Shown here piece after piece: positions 1 through 5,213 of a stretch of DNA of 16,736 nucleotides (its first letter is position 1; each line of letters begins with the position of its first letter). Source of the DNA: JBFWNZ01 sp050250795 (GTDB lineage: Bacteria > Pseudomonadota > Alphaproteobacteria > UBA8366); assembly GCA_050250795.1 (NCBI GenBank), contig JBFWNZ010000046.1, positions 1 to 16,736 of the forward strand, in the 5' to 3' direction. The position numbers were made by a program, and so were the translations under genes. The notes under the pieces were generated by a model. The model searched no databases. It had not been told where the DNA came from and saw nothing but the letters and a program-made list of their open reading frames with translations.

Positions 1-1355
1 CGCTCCTTCAGGTAATCTAGCAGGCCCAATTTCCTGAGGGTTGGGTGGATGGGAATCAGCCGCCGGCTCGTGGCGGTCTTCAGCGACTTCCCCTCCGAGG
101 CATTCACGTCAATAACGTCGATACCGTCCACAGTCCGGATATCCGGCACCCGCAATTGGACGATCTCGCCCAGTCGCATGCCGCTGTAAAGCCCGACCAG
201 CGGAACCCAGAATTTGCCGTCCTTAATAATCAACTTCCCTGGCTGACCCCGCCGGGCCGCCGACTTATGTCCCCGGAATTGCGGGGACGCAAAAAGCTGT
301 CGTAGCTCGTCGCCTGTCCAGGGCCTGCGTGCACTGTCGGCCAGCTTGACTGGAACCTTGATCTTCTCCGCCGGTGAGACGGACAGATAACCCTCCTCGA
401 CGCACCACTGGCAGAACCCGCGAACTACGCTGAAATACTTCTGAAGGGTGGCGCCGTGGAGTCCCTGCTCCGGCGGCTTCGCTCTTACGAGATTACGCAG
501 TTCCTTCCCGCCGAAGGTTGGTAGCTTCGTGGCGCCCTTGGGTGCACGCAGGAGACCGTCCCGGAAGTCACGGATGTCCTTCAGCGTCAAGTCGATGATG
601 GGACAATCCTCACCAACGAACTCTGACAGCCAGCGGAGAACACGACGGTTCTCATCCGCGGTCTTGTCCTTCCACTCCGCCGCCACCTTGTATTTCACGT
701 GTCTGTCGATCAGAGTCGCCACGGGCTCTACCGGTGGGGTTACGCTCCCTGATGCGGTCGGGGACCCTGGACCATTTAGAAACAAGGGGTCCTTCGGAGC
801 AATCTCCTGATAGTTGCCACGTAGCATTGCCGCGAGGATGCGTCGTTGCTCTATCTTCGCCCTTAGAACGCCCTGCCGGAACTCGTCAAACGTATCCAGG
901 CCAACCTCTATGGGCTTATAGTCGGCCGTTTTCAGTAACTGGATTGCCATATCCGTAGCCTCTGGGTCTTGCCCGTCAGCCGCTAATTGCATGCGCAACG
1001 CCTGACCTTGCGCGTCAGCCGTTTCCGCTTCAGCCTGAAAGTCCGCCATCTGGTCATGGCGTAGCATGTACACCAACTCATCGGCTTCCGAGAGCAACCC
1101 CTGGAAGTACCGCTTCAGAAGACCGTCGAGACGAACAGGGTCGATCTTGGGCATGCTCCTGACCGTTCCCACGAAGATATCGAATCCGTTTGATACGGTT
1201 CTACAACGGATACGCCCGATGTCGAGGTCATTCGTACCCAGGGCCACCTTGATCTCCCGGCGGCCGACATAACCGACCAAGTCGCGCGGGATCGCGCGGC
1301 GGAAGTACAGGGCGTGCCCGCGCCGCATCAGGTGCGGCACCGAACGAGCGGCCAT
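1..1355 (-). CDS. Tyrosine recombinase (phage/island integrase), C-terminus beyond the left edge
   Basis: Site-specific recombinase expected to integrate and excise a mobile element at the neighbouring tRNA gene. About 451 residues are visible from ATG at 1355; the GAGG of GCGAGG lies 7 nt before it. Residues 8-26 (HLMRRGHALYFRRAIPRDL) match the short N-terminal domain common in proteobacterial integrases (DUF6538-like). A long helical segment follows (about 70-190), then a SAM-like core-binding domain (about 212-335, with a W/F-rich helix YFSVVRGFCQWCVEEGYL). The catalytic domain opens at about 345: box I SGMRLGEI supplies Arg394, and GKSLKTATSRRLIPIH supplies the beta-hairpin Lys426. The box II HxxR and the nucleophilic Tyr should lie left of base 1 and cannot be seen, so activity is unproven. 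Codons such as CTA, AGA, ATA and TTA are used far more than in neighbouring genes, which suggests horizontal origin. Confidence 0.93.
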   Translation of the reverse strand, partial: MAARSVPHLMRRGHALYFRRAIPRDLVGYVGRREIKVALGTNDLDIGRIRCRTVSNGFDIFVGTVRSMPKIDPVRLDGLLKRYFQGLLSEADELVYMLRHDQMADFQAEAETADAQGQALRMQLAADGQDPEATDMAIQLLKTADYKPIEVGLDTFDEFRQGVLRAKIEQRRILAAMLRGNYQEIAPKDPLFLNGPGSPTASGSVTPPVEPVATLIDRHVKYKVAAEWKDKTADENRRVLRWLSEFVGEDCPIIDLTLKDIRDFRDGLLRAPKGATKLPTFGGKELRNLVRAKPPEQGLHGATLQKYFSVVRGFCQWCVEEGYLSVSPAEKIKVPVKLADSARRPWTGDELRQLFASPQFRGHKSAARRGQPGKLIIKDGKFWVPLVGLYSGMRLGEIVQLRVPDIRTVDGIDVIDVNASEGKSLKTATSRRLIPIHPTLRKLGLLDYLKE

Positions 1356-1366
1356 ACATATCCTCG

Positions 1367-1389
1367 CTGTACCAGCGTTCTGTACCAGC
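1367..1389. repeat. Tandem operator-like repeats before the integrase gene
   Basis: Two identical 10-bp copies of CTGTACCAGC occupy 1367-1376 and 1380-1389, with 3 bp between them. On the minus strand the motif reads GCTGGTACAG(C), itself an imperfect dyad (GCTG-GTA-CAGC). They lie 12-34 bp upstream of the integrase start codon. They could be arm-type integrase sites, an excisionase site, or a repressor operator; the repeats are seen directly but the role is inference. Confidence 0.5.
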
Positions 1390-1452
1390 AAGGAGACGGC
1401 GGTTTCCCGATGTCGGCTAACCAGCTGCGCCCATTGGGCTTTTCAGAGAAAT

Positions 1453-1528
1453 GGCGTCCCCAAGGGGAATCGAACCCCTGTTTCCGGCGTGAGAGGCCAG
1501 CGTCCTAGACCGCTAGACGATGGGGACG
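1453..1528 (-). tRNA. tRNA-Glu (anticodon CUC)
   Basis: A complete 76-nt cloverleaf including an encoded CCA (1455-1453). The acceptor stem GTCCCCA pairs with TGGGGAC, followed by discriminator G. The anticodon arm is CTGGC-CTCTCAC-GCCGG, giving anticodon CTC, which reads GAG. The T arm is AGGGG-TTCGATT-CCCCT. The sequence closely follows bacterial tRNA-Glu. The gene is intact although an integrase gene starts about 100 bp past its 3' end, so the incoming element must have restored the 3' end, as is usual for tRNA-targeting integrases. The core attachment sequence should therefore lie within the T-arm/acceptor portion, about 1453-1485; its second copy would be outside the window. Confidence 0.96.
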
Positions 1529-1545
1529 CGGTGCTGGGCGACCGA

Positions 1546-1575
1546 CTGATACCCGATCCGGGCGATCGCTTCCAA
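1546..1575 (-). promoter_or_regulatory. Candidate promoter of tRNA-Glu
   Basis: On the minus strand TTGGAA (1575-1570) and TATCAG (1551-1546) are 18 bp apart, placing a start about 10 nt before the mature tRNA 5' end. The -10 match is modest, so this is a tentative call. Confidence 0.35.
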
Positions 1576-1652
1576 CACTTTTTCCGGCCTACCCATCCCG
1601 GACGTTAGCGGTTAAGGTCCGCGGCCACGGATTCCGGCATGGGCGTATCAGT

Positions 1653-2054
1653 ATGAGCGAGCCGAACATCGAGGAACTTCTCGACAGGATGCTGTCGAGC
1701 GGCAAGCTGTCGGAGGAGGCAGCGGCCGAGTTGCGCGAGTTCCGCGAGGAACTGACGCAGGACCGGCTCGACCCGTCGGATGCCGCCTATGTCGAAGCGC
1801 TTGCCCGCCGCCTCGGTTTCCTCGGCGACGGCGCAACCTCCGCAACACTCGATGCCGTTCCCGCCGAAGATGACGACGCCCAAGCAGCTGCGCCCAACCG
1901 CGCCGCCATGGCGCTGGCCGCGGTCCGTTCGGCGGTCGACGACCTCTGCCATCCCGACCGCCTCGCTGCGGACGACCCGGACCGCGAGGCCAAGACGCGG
2001 CTGCATGCCGCACTCGCCGTAAGGCTGGACGGCATCGCGCGCGATTTTGCCTGA
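1653..2054 (+). CDS. Small acidic helical protein of unknown function
   Basis: I do not recognise this 133-residue protein. It is rich in Ala, Asp, Glu and Leu, has no membrane segment, signal peptide or cysteine, and appears all-helical. Residues 5-60 (starting EELLDRMLSSGKLSEEAAAE) resemble a heptad-like helical hairpin. A low-complexity stretch of acidic residues and Ala follows (about 60-82), then a second helical part with RSAVDDLCHPDRLA. GC-rich third positions typical of the surrounding genes support the plus-strand frame over the overlapping open frames. The start ATG is the first in frame; only a weak GGGCG lies upstream. The gene is divergent from the tRNA and convergent, with a 3-bp gap, with the next gene. 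Confidence 0.75.
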   Translation: MSEPNIEELLDRMLSSGKLSEEAAAELREFREELTQDRLDPSDAAYVEALARRLGFLGDGATSATLDAVPAEDDDAQAAAPNRAAMALAAVRSAVDDLCHPDRLAADDPDREAKTRLHAALAVRLDGIARDFA

Positions 2055-2057
2055 GCG

Positions 2058-2354
2058 CTATTCCGCGGGATCGAGGGCGATCGCGCCGAGCCGACGCCCG
2101 TTCTCCAGACCGAACACCAGGATTTCCGCACCGCCGCCGGGCAACTGAACCGGCACGACGATCCGTCCGTCCTGAACGGACACGGCGCCGATGCGGGCTC
2201 CGGCCGGCAGCGCCGCGCGCACCGTGCCGAAATCCGGCTCTGCCGATCCGCCGGCCGCACCGCCCAGCCGCGTCGCCAGCCCATAGATCAGCAGGCCCAT
2301 CCCCAGGACGATCAGCAACCCCATGCCGATGACGAGACCCTTGAGCGCCCGCAT
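2058..2354 (-). CDS. Small single-span membrane protein (DUF6476-like)
   Basis: This 98-residue protein has a basic N-terminus (MRALK), one strong hydrophobic segment at residues 6-30 (LVIGMGLLIVLGMGLLIYGL), and a C-terminal part of about 65 residues that is likely periplasmic. That part is rich in Gly, Ala and Val and contains short beta-like stretches (IGAVSVQDGRIVVPVQLP and AEILVFGLENGRRLG). Length, layout and position beside rluD/rpoH resemble the alphaproteobacterial family I remember as DUF6476; that name is unverified and no function is known to me. A GGAG 6 nt before the ATG supports the start. It has its own well-placed promoter in the divergent region shared with rluD. Confidence 0.85.
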   Translation of the reverse strand: MRALKGLVIGMGLLIVLGMGLLIYGLATRLGGAAGGSAEPDFGTVRAALPAGARIGAVSVQDGRIVVPVQLPGGGAEILVFGLENGRRLGAIALDPAE

Positions 2355-2392
2355 TCCCCACTCCGTCCATACCCGCGCGACTTGCGGCGGCG

Positions 2393-2421
2393 ACCATACC
2401 GGCGCCCCCGGAACGGGTCAA
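2393..2421 (-). promoter_or_regulatory. Sigma70-type promoter of the small membrane-protein gene
   Basis: Minus strand: TTGACC (2421-2416), 17-bp spacer, TATGGT (2398-2393). Predicted transcription start is near 2386, giving a leader of about 30 nt. The -35 lies inside the left arm of the 9-bp inverted repeat at 2416-2448. Confidence 0.6.
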
Positions 2422-2448
2422 ACCGCGTGTCCGCAGAAGGGTTTGACC
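2416..2448. repeat. Perfect 9-bp inverted repeat between divergent promoters
   Basis: GGTCAAACC at 2416-2424 and GGTTTGACC at 2440-2448 are exact reverse complements separated by 15 bp. Each arm contains a TTGACC -35 hexamer reading outward. A dimeric regulator bound here would cover both -35 elements; that role is inference. Confidence 0.7.
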
Positions 2449-2471
2449 GGCCGTCCGGCGCGTGGCCTGCT
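2443..2471 (+). promoter_or_regulatory. Weak candidate promoter of rluD
   Basis: TTGACC at 2443-2448 is followed after 17 bp by CCTGCT (2466-2471), a poor -10. The good -35 and the symmetry with the opposite promoter make it worth listing; otherwise the rluD promoter is unclear. Confidence 0.3.
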
Positions 2472-2507
2472 CATCCCCATGAACACTGCGACGGCGGGGA
2501 CCGCATC

Positions 2508-3533
2508 GTGACGGGCGCAGACGAACTGAGCGTGGTCATTGCCGCCGAGGCCTCCGGCCTGCGGCTCGACCGCGCGCTGGCGGAGGCTTTGGCGGGCGCG
2601 CCGGATGCGCCGTCGCGCAGCCGTATCCAGGCGCTGATCCGCGAAGGCGCGGTGACGGGCCCCGACGGCGTCGCGACCGATCCCGCCCAGCGTGTGCAAA
2701 GCGGTCAAACTTTCGCCATCATCCTCCCGCATCCTCAGGACAGTACCGTCGCGGCGCAGGCCATCGCGCTCGATATCCTGTTCGAGGATGAAGACCTGAT
2801 CGTGATCGACAAACCCACCGGCATGGTGGTGCATCCGGGACCGGGAACGCCGGATGGAACGCTCGTCAACGCGCTGCTGGCCCATTGCGACGGGCGGCTG
2901 TCCGGGATCGGCGGGGTGCGTCGTCCCGGTATCGTCCACCGCCTCGACAAGGACACGAGCGGCGTGATGGTCGCGGCGAAAAACGACATGGCGCACCGCG
3001 CGCTCGCCGCGCAGTTCGAGGACCGCAGCATCGAGCGCGCCTATCTGGCGGTCGCCTGGGGCCTGCCCATGCCGACGGAAGGGGAGATCGCCGGCAATAT
3101 CGGCCGCGACCCGCGCGACCGCAAACGCATGGCCGTGGTCGCCGCGCCGCGCGGCAAGCCCGCGCTGACACGCTACCGCCTGCTTCGGCCGCTGGGCCGC
3201 CCGCGCACCGGCGGCGCCGTCGCCAGCCTTCTCGAATGCCGGCTCGCCACCGGCCGCACCCACCAGATTCGGGTGCATCTGGCACATGCCGGCCACCCGC
3301 TGATCGGCGACCCCGTCTATGGGCGTCTCTCGCCCGCCCGCCGGCGCCAGCTTGCGGCCCTGGGCGCGGAGACGGCGCAACTCGCGGCGGATTTCGGGCG
3401 CCAGGCGCTGCATGCGCGGCTGCTGGGCTTCGCGCATCCGCGCGACGGTGCCGCGATGCGGTTCGAGCGGCCGATGCCCCCCGACATGCAGGCGCTGATC
3501 GCCGCACTTGAAACGGAACAGGAACGCGTATAG
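2508..3533 (+). CDS. rluD: RluD-family 23S rRNA pseudouridine synthase
   Basis: Converts uridines of 23S rRNA helix 69 to pseudouridine (positions 1911/1915/1917 in E. coli numbering) if it is a true RluD orthologue. An N-terminal S4 RNA-binding domain spans about residues 15-75, followed by the RluA-type catalytic domain. The motif GIVHRLDKDTSG holds the catalytic Asp147, and GRTHQIRVHLAHAGHPLIGDP is the conserved C-terminal motif. I chose the GTG at 2508: GGGGA lies 7 nt before it and the protein (341 residues) then begins just ahead of the S4 domain, near the usual length of 320-350. A longer frame opens at ATG 2382 but its extra 42 residues look non-coding and would cross the divergent promoters. 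rpoH follows after a 183-bp gap. Confidence 0.93.
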   Translation: MTGADELSVVIAAEASGLRLDRALAEALAGAPDAPSRSRIQALIREGAVTGPDGVATDPAQRVQSGQTFAIILPHPQDSTVAAQAIALDILFEDEDLIVIDKPTGMVVHPGPGTPDGTLVNALLAHCDGRLSGIGGVRRPGIVHRLDKDTSGVMVAAKNDMAHRALAAQFEDRSIERAYLAVAWGLPMPTEGEIAGNIGRDPRDRKRMAVVAAPRGKPALTRYRLLRPLGRPRTGGAVASLLECRLATGRTHQIRVHLAHAGHPLIGDPVYGRLSPARRRQLAALGAETAQLAADFGRQALHARLLGFAHPRDGAAMRFERPMPPDMQALIAALETEQERV

Positions 3534-3570
3534 AATGCGCCATCCTGAAAAAGCAATCCTTGCCGCTGCA

Positions 3571-3585
3571 CCGCCCGGAGGGTGG
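3571..3585 (+). other. Hairpin after rluD
   Basis: CCGCCC-GGA-GGGTGG can form a 6-bp stem (one G-T pair) 38 bp past the rluD stop codon. No T-run follows, so termination is doubtful; it may be part of the rpoH upstream region. Confidence 0.3.
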
Positions 3586-3642
3586 ATGCGAAGGCAGTCG
3601 AATTTTGGCGGCCGCGACCGATCGGATCGGCGCTGCCGCTCG

Positions 3643-3648
3643 TATAAA
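3643..3648 (+). promoter_or_regulatory. Candidate -10 element of rpoH
   Basis: TATAAA stands out in a GC-rich stretch 74 bp before the rpoH start codon. No convincing -35 lies 16-18 bp upstream, and no clear heat-shock (CTTGAA-type) promoter is visible, so the sigma factor that reads it is uncertain. Confidence 0.35.
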
Positions 3649-3675
3649 GGTGGAGCGATGTGCTCTTGCCTGACA

Positions 3676-3697
3676 GGCGCCGGGGAACCCCGGAGCC
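3676..3697 (+). promoter_or_regulatory. Stem-loop in the rpoH leader next to the ribosome-binding site
   Basis: GGC-G-CCGGG-GAAC-CCCGG-A-GCC forms a 5-bp GC stem with a tetraloop, extended by 3 further pairs across a G-A mismatch. It ends 3 bases before the purine-rich GAGAGGGGG that serves rpoH. It does not itself pair the ribosome-binding site, so a simple RNA thermometer is not evident. Confidence 0.45.
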
Positions 3698-3716
3698 GGA
3701 GAGGGGGTTTATAGAC

Positions 3717-4598
3717 ATGGCAAATCTTCCGATGCTGGCAGTCAGCCCCGAGAACAACCTGCAGCGGTATCTGATCGCGATCCGCAAGTTCCCAATGCTG
3801 GAAGCGGAGCAGGAATACATGCTCGCGAAGCGCTTCCAAGAGGACAGCGACCTGGACGCCGCGCACAAGCTCGTGACCAGCCATCTGCGCCTCGTGGCCA
3901 AGATCGCAATGGGTTACCGCGGCTATGGCCTGCCGGTCGCCGAATTGATCTCCGAGGGCAATGTCGGCCTGATGCAGGCCGTCAAGCGTTACGATCCGGA
4001 GCGCGGCTTCCGTCTTGCGACCTATGCGATGTGGTGGATCCGCGCGGCGATCCAGGAATACATCCTGCACTCCTGGTCGTTGGTGAAAATGGGCACAACG
4101 GCCGCACAGAAGAAGCTGTTCTTCAACCTGCGCAAGCTCAAGGGCCAGCTCCAGGCGATCGACGAAGGCGACCTGTCGCCGGAGAACGTGACGAAGATCG
4201 CGACGGAATTGAACGTGCCGGAACAGGACGTCGTGTCGATGAACCGGCGCCTTGCCTCGCCCGACAATTCGCTGAACACGCCGGTCCGGGCCGACAGTGA
4301 CGGGGAGTGGCAGGACTGGCTGGTCGACGAATCCGATACGCAGGAAGCGATGCTTGCGGAGTCGGACGAGATGTCGAAGCGCCGGGAGCTGCTTGAGGCG
4401 GCCATGAAAAGCCTCAATGAGCGCGAGCGGCACATCCTGAACGAACGCCGGTTGCGCGACGAACCGCGCACGCTGGAAGAGTTGAGCCAGGAATACGACA
4501 TCAGCCGCGAACGCGTGCGGCAGATCGAGGTCCGGGCCTTCGAAAAGCTTCAGAAGGCGGTTCGACAGGCCGCGGTCGAGCGGCAACTGGCCGTCTGA
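3717..4598 (+). CDS. rpoH: RNA polymerase heat-shock sigma factor RpoH (sigma32)
   Basis: Directs RNA polymerase to heat-shock promoters. The 293 residues show sigma region 1.2/2.1 (about 12-60), region 2.2-2.4 (about 60-115, with LISEGNVGLMQAVKRYDP and YAMWWIRAAIQEYILHSW), and the RpoH box QKKLFFNLR at 131-139, which separates RpoH from RpoD. Region 4.2 (about 232-285) ends in the helix-turn-helix SQEYDISRERVRQIEVRAFEKL. The ATG at 3717 is chosen because GAGGGGG lies upstream and the protein then begins MANLPML, like other alphaproteobacterial RpoH proteins; an earlier in-frame ATG at 3660 adds 19 implausible residues. The gene stands alone, convergent with the pseudokinase operon. Some alphaproteobacteria have two RpoH copies; which paralogue this is cannot be told. 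Confidence 0.97.
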   Translation: MANLPMLAVSPENNLQRYLIAIRKFPMLEAEQEYMLAKRFQEDSDLDAAHKLVTSHLRLVAKIAMGYRGYGLPVAELISEGNVGLMQAVKRYDPERGFRLATYAMWWIRAAIQEYILHSWSLVKMGTTAAQKKLFFNLRKLKGQLQAIDEGDLSPENVTKIATELNVPEQDVVSMNRRLASPDNSLNTPVRADSDGEWQDWLVDESDTQEAMLAESDEMSKRRELLEAAMKSLNERERHILNERRLRDEPRTLEELSQEYDISRERVRQIEVRAFEKLQKAVRQAAVERQLAV

Positions 4599-4603
4599 CG
4601 CAG

Positions 4604-4643
4604 AAAACGCGCCGCCGTCCCTGCCTTAACCGGCAGGCGGCGG
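4604..4643 (-). terminator. Rho-independent terminator of the serC-to-membrane-protein directon
   Basis: CCGCCG (4612-4617), a 2-nt bulge and CCTGCC (4620-4625) pair with GGCAGG (4632-4637) and CGGCGG (4638-4643) around a 6-nt loop. On the minus strand the stem is followed by CGCG and TTTT (4607-4604). The loop holds the TAA stop codon of the minus-strand gene, so the stem overlaps its last codons. The plus-strand side has no T-run but may help insulate rpoH. Confidence 0.6.
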
Positions 4644-5204
4644 TGCGTTACCCTCCGCATTGGCGGCCGAGGCAGCCGCCGCCTCCAGCATCGCATCCGT
4701 CTCCGGCGGCCGGTCGGTGCCGCCGCCGGCGGCGCTGCGCACTTCGGGTCCCCATTCCTCGATCAGCTGCTGCTGCTGGCCTTGCAGCGCCTTCTGCCGC
4801 ATCTCCTGCGACACGGCCAGCCAGGCCGCGGCAAGCGGCGGCATGAGGAAATAGATCGTCCAGCCGACGCCGGCAGTACCGTACATGACCAACCAGTGCG
4901 TCGGCTCGCCCAGGATATCGGCAACTTGGTCCACGGTCTGGCTGCCGGTCCAAAGCTGCATGACATATGGCGCGCATCCCGCGAAGTTCATGAAACCCAC
5001 GGTCTTGGTGATCAGCTTGCGCGGATAGCGGTCCACGACGAAGGCCGCGATGGTGGGCAGCATGCCGACGGTCAGCAACAGGATGGTGGCGAAGAAGACG
5101 ACGCCGATGATCGGCGCGGCAACCCACGCGATCAGGGGGCCGGTCTTCGGTCCGCCCCCCTTGGTCGCTGCCTTGCCGCCTTTTTTCTTGGTCGTGTCCG
5201 CCAT
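4626..5204 (-). CDS. Multi-span inner-membrane protein paired with the pseudokinase gene
   Basis: I do not recognise a named family. The 192 residues begin with a Lys/Gly-rich cytoplasmic head (TTKKKGGKAATKGG), followed by hydrophobic stretches at about 22-57 (long enough for one or two passes), 68-85 and 104-131. A probable cytoplasmic tail follows with a Gln-rich piece (ALQGQQQQLIEEWGPE) and an Ala/Pro-rich end. Small hydrophobic residues and aromatic pairs dominate the membrane parts; no enzyme motif is visible. The start lies 9 bp after the stop codon of the upstream pseudokinase gene, with only a weak GCGGA as ribosome-binding site, which suggests translational coupling. The likely role is a membrane partner of that protein; this is inferred from position only. 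Confidence 0.85.
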   Translation of the reverse strand: MADTTKKKGGKAATKGGGPKTGPLIAWVAAPIIGVVFFATILLLTVGMLPTIAAFVVDRYPRKLITKTVGFMNFAGCAPYVMQLWTGSQTVDQVADILGEPTHWLVMYGTAGVGWTIYFLMPPLAAAWLAVSQEMRQKALQGQQQQLIEEWGPEVRSAAGGGTDRPPETDAMLEAAAASAANAEGNAPPPAG

Positions 5205-5213
5205 GATCCGCGA

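Noticed and set aside
1429..1444. GCCCA-T-TGGGC followed by five T on the plus strand, terminator-like
   Set aside because: The stem is only 4-5 bp with a tiny loop and no plus-strand gene ends there; both flanking genes are on the minus strand.
2382..2507. Upstream extension of rluD from ATG 2382
   Set aside because: The 42 extra residues are Arg/Pro-rich, precede the S4 domain and cross the divergent promoter region; the GTG at 2508 has a better ribosome-binding site.
2479..2511. A 10-codon open frame overlapping the rluD start, considered as a leader peptide
   Set aside because: No run of regulatory codons, no ribosome-binding site and no attenuator hairpins; short frames like this arise by chance.
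2418..4586. A 722-codon open frame on the minus strand
   Set aside because: It runs antisense through rluD and rpoH, both of which are unmistakable; its product is rich in Arg, His and Gln as expected from the complement of GC-rich coding sequence.
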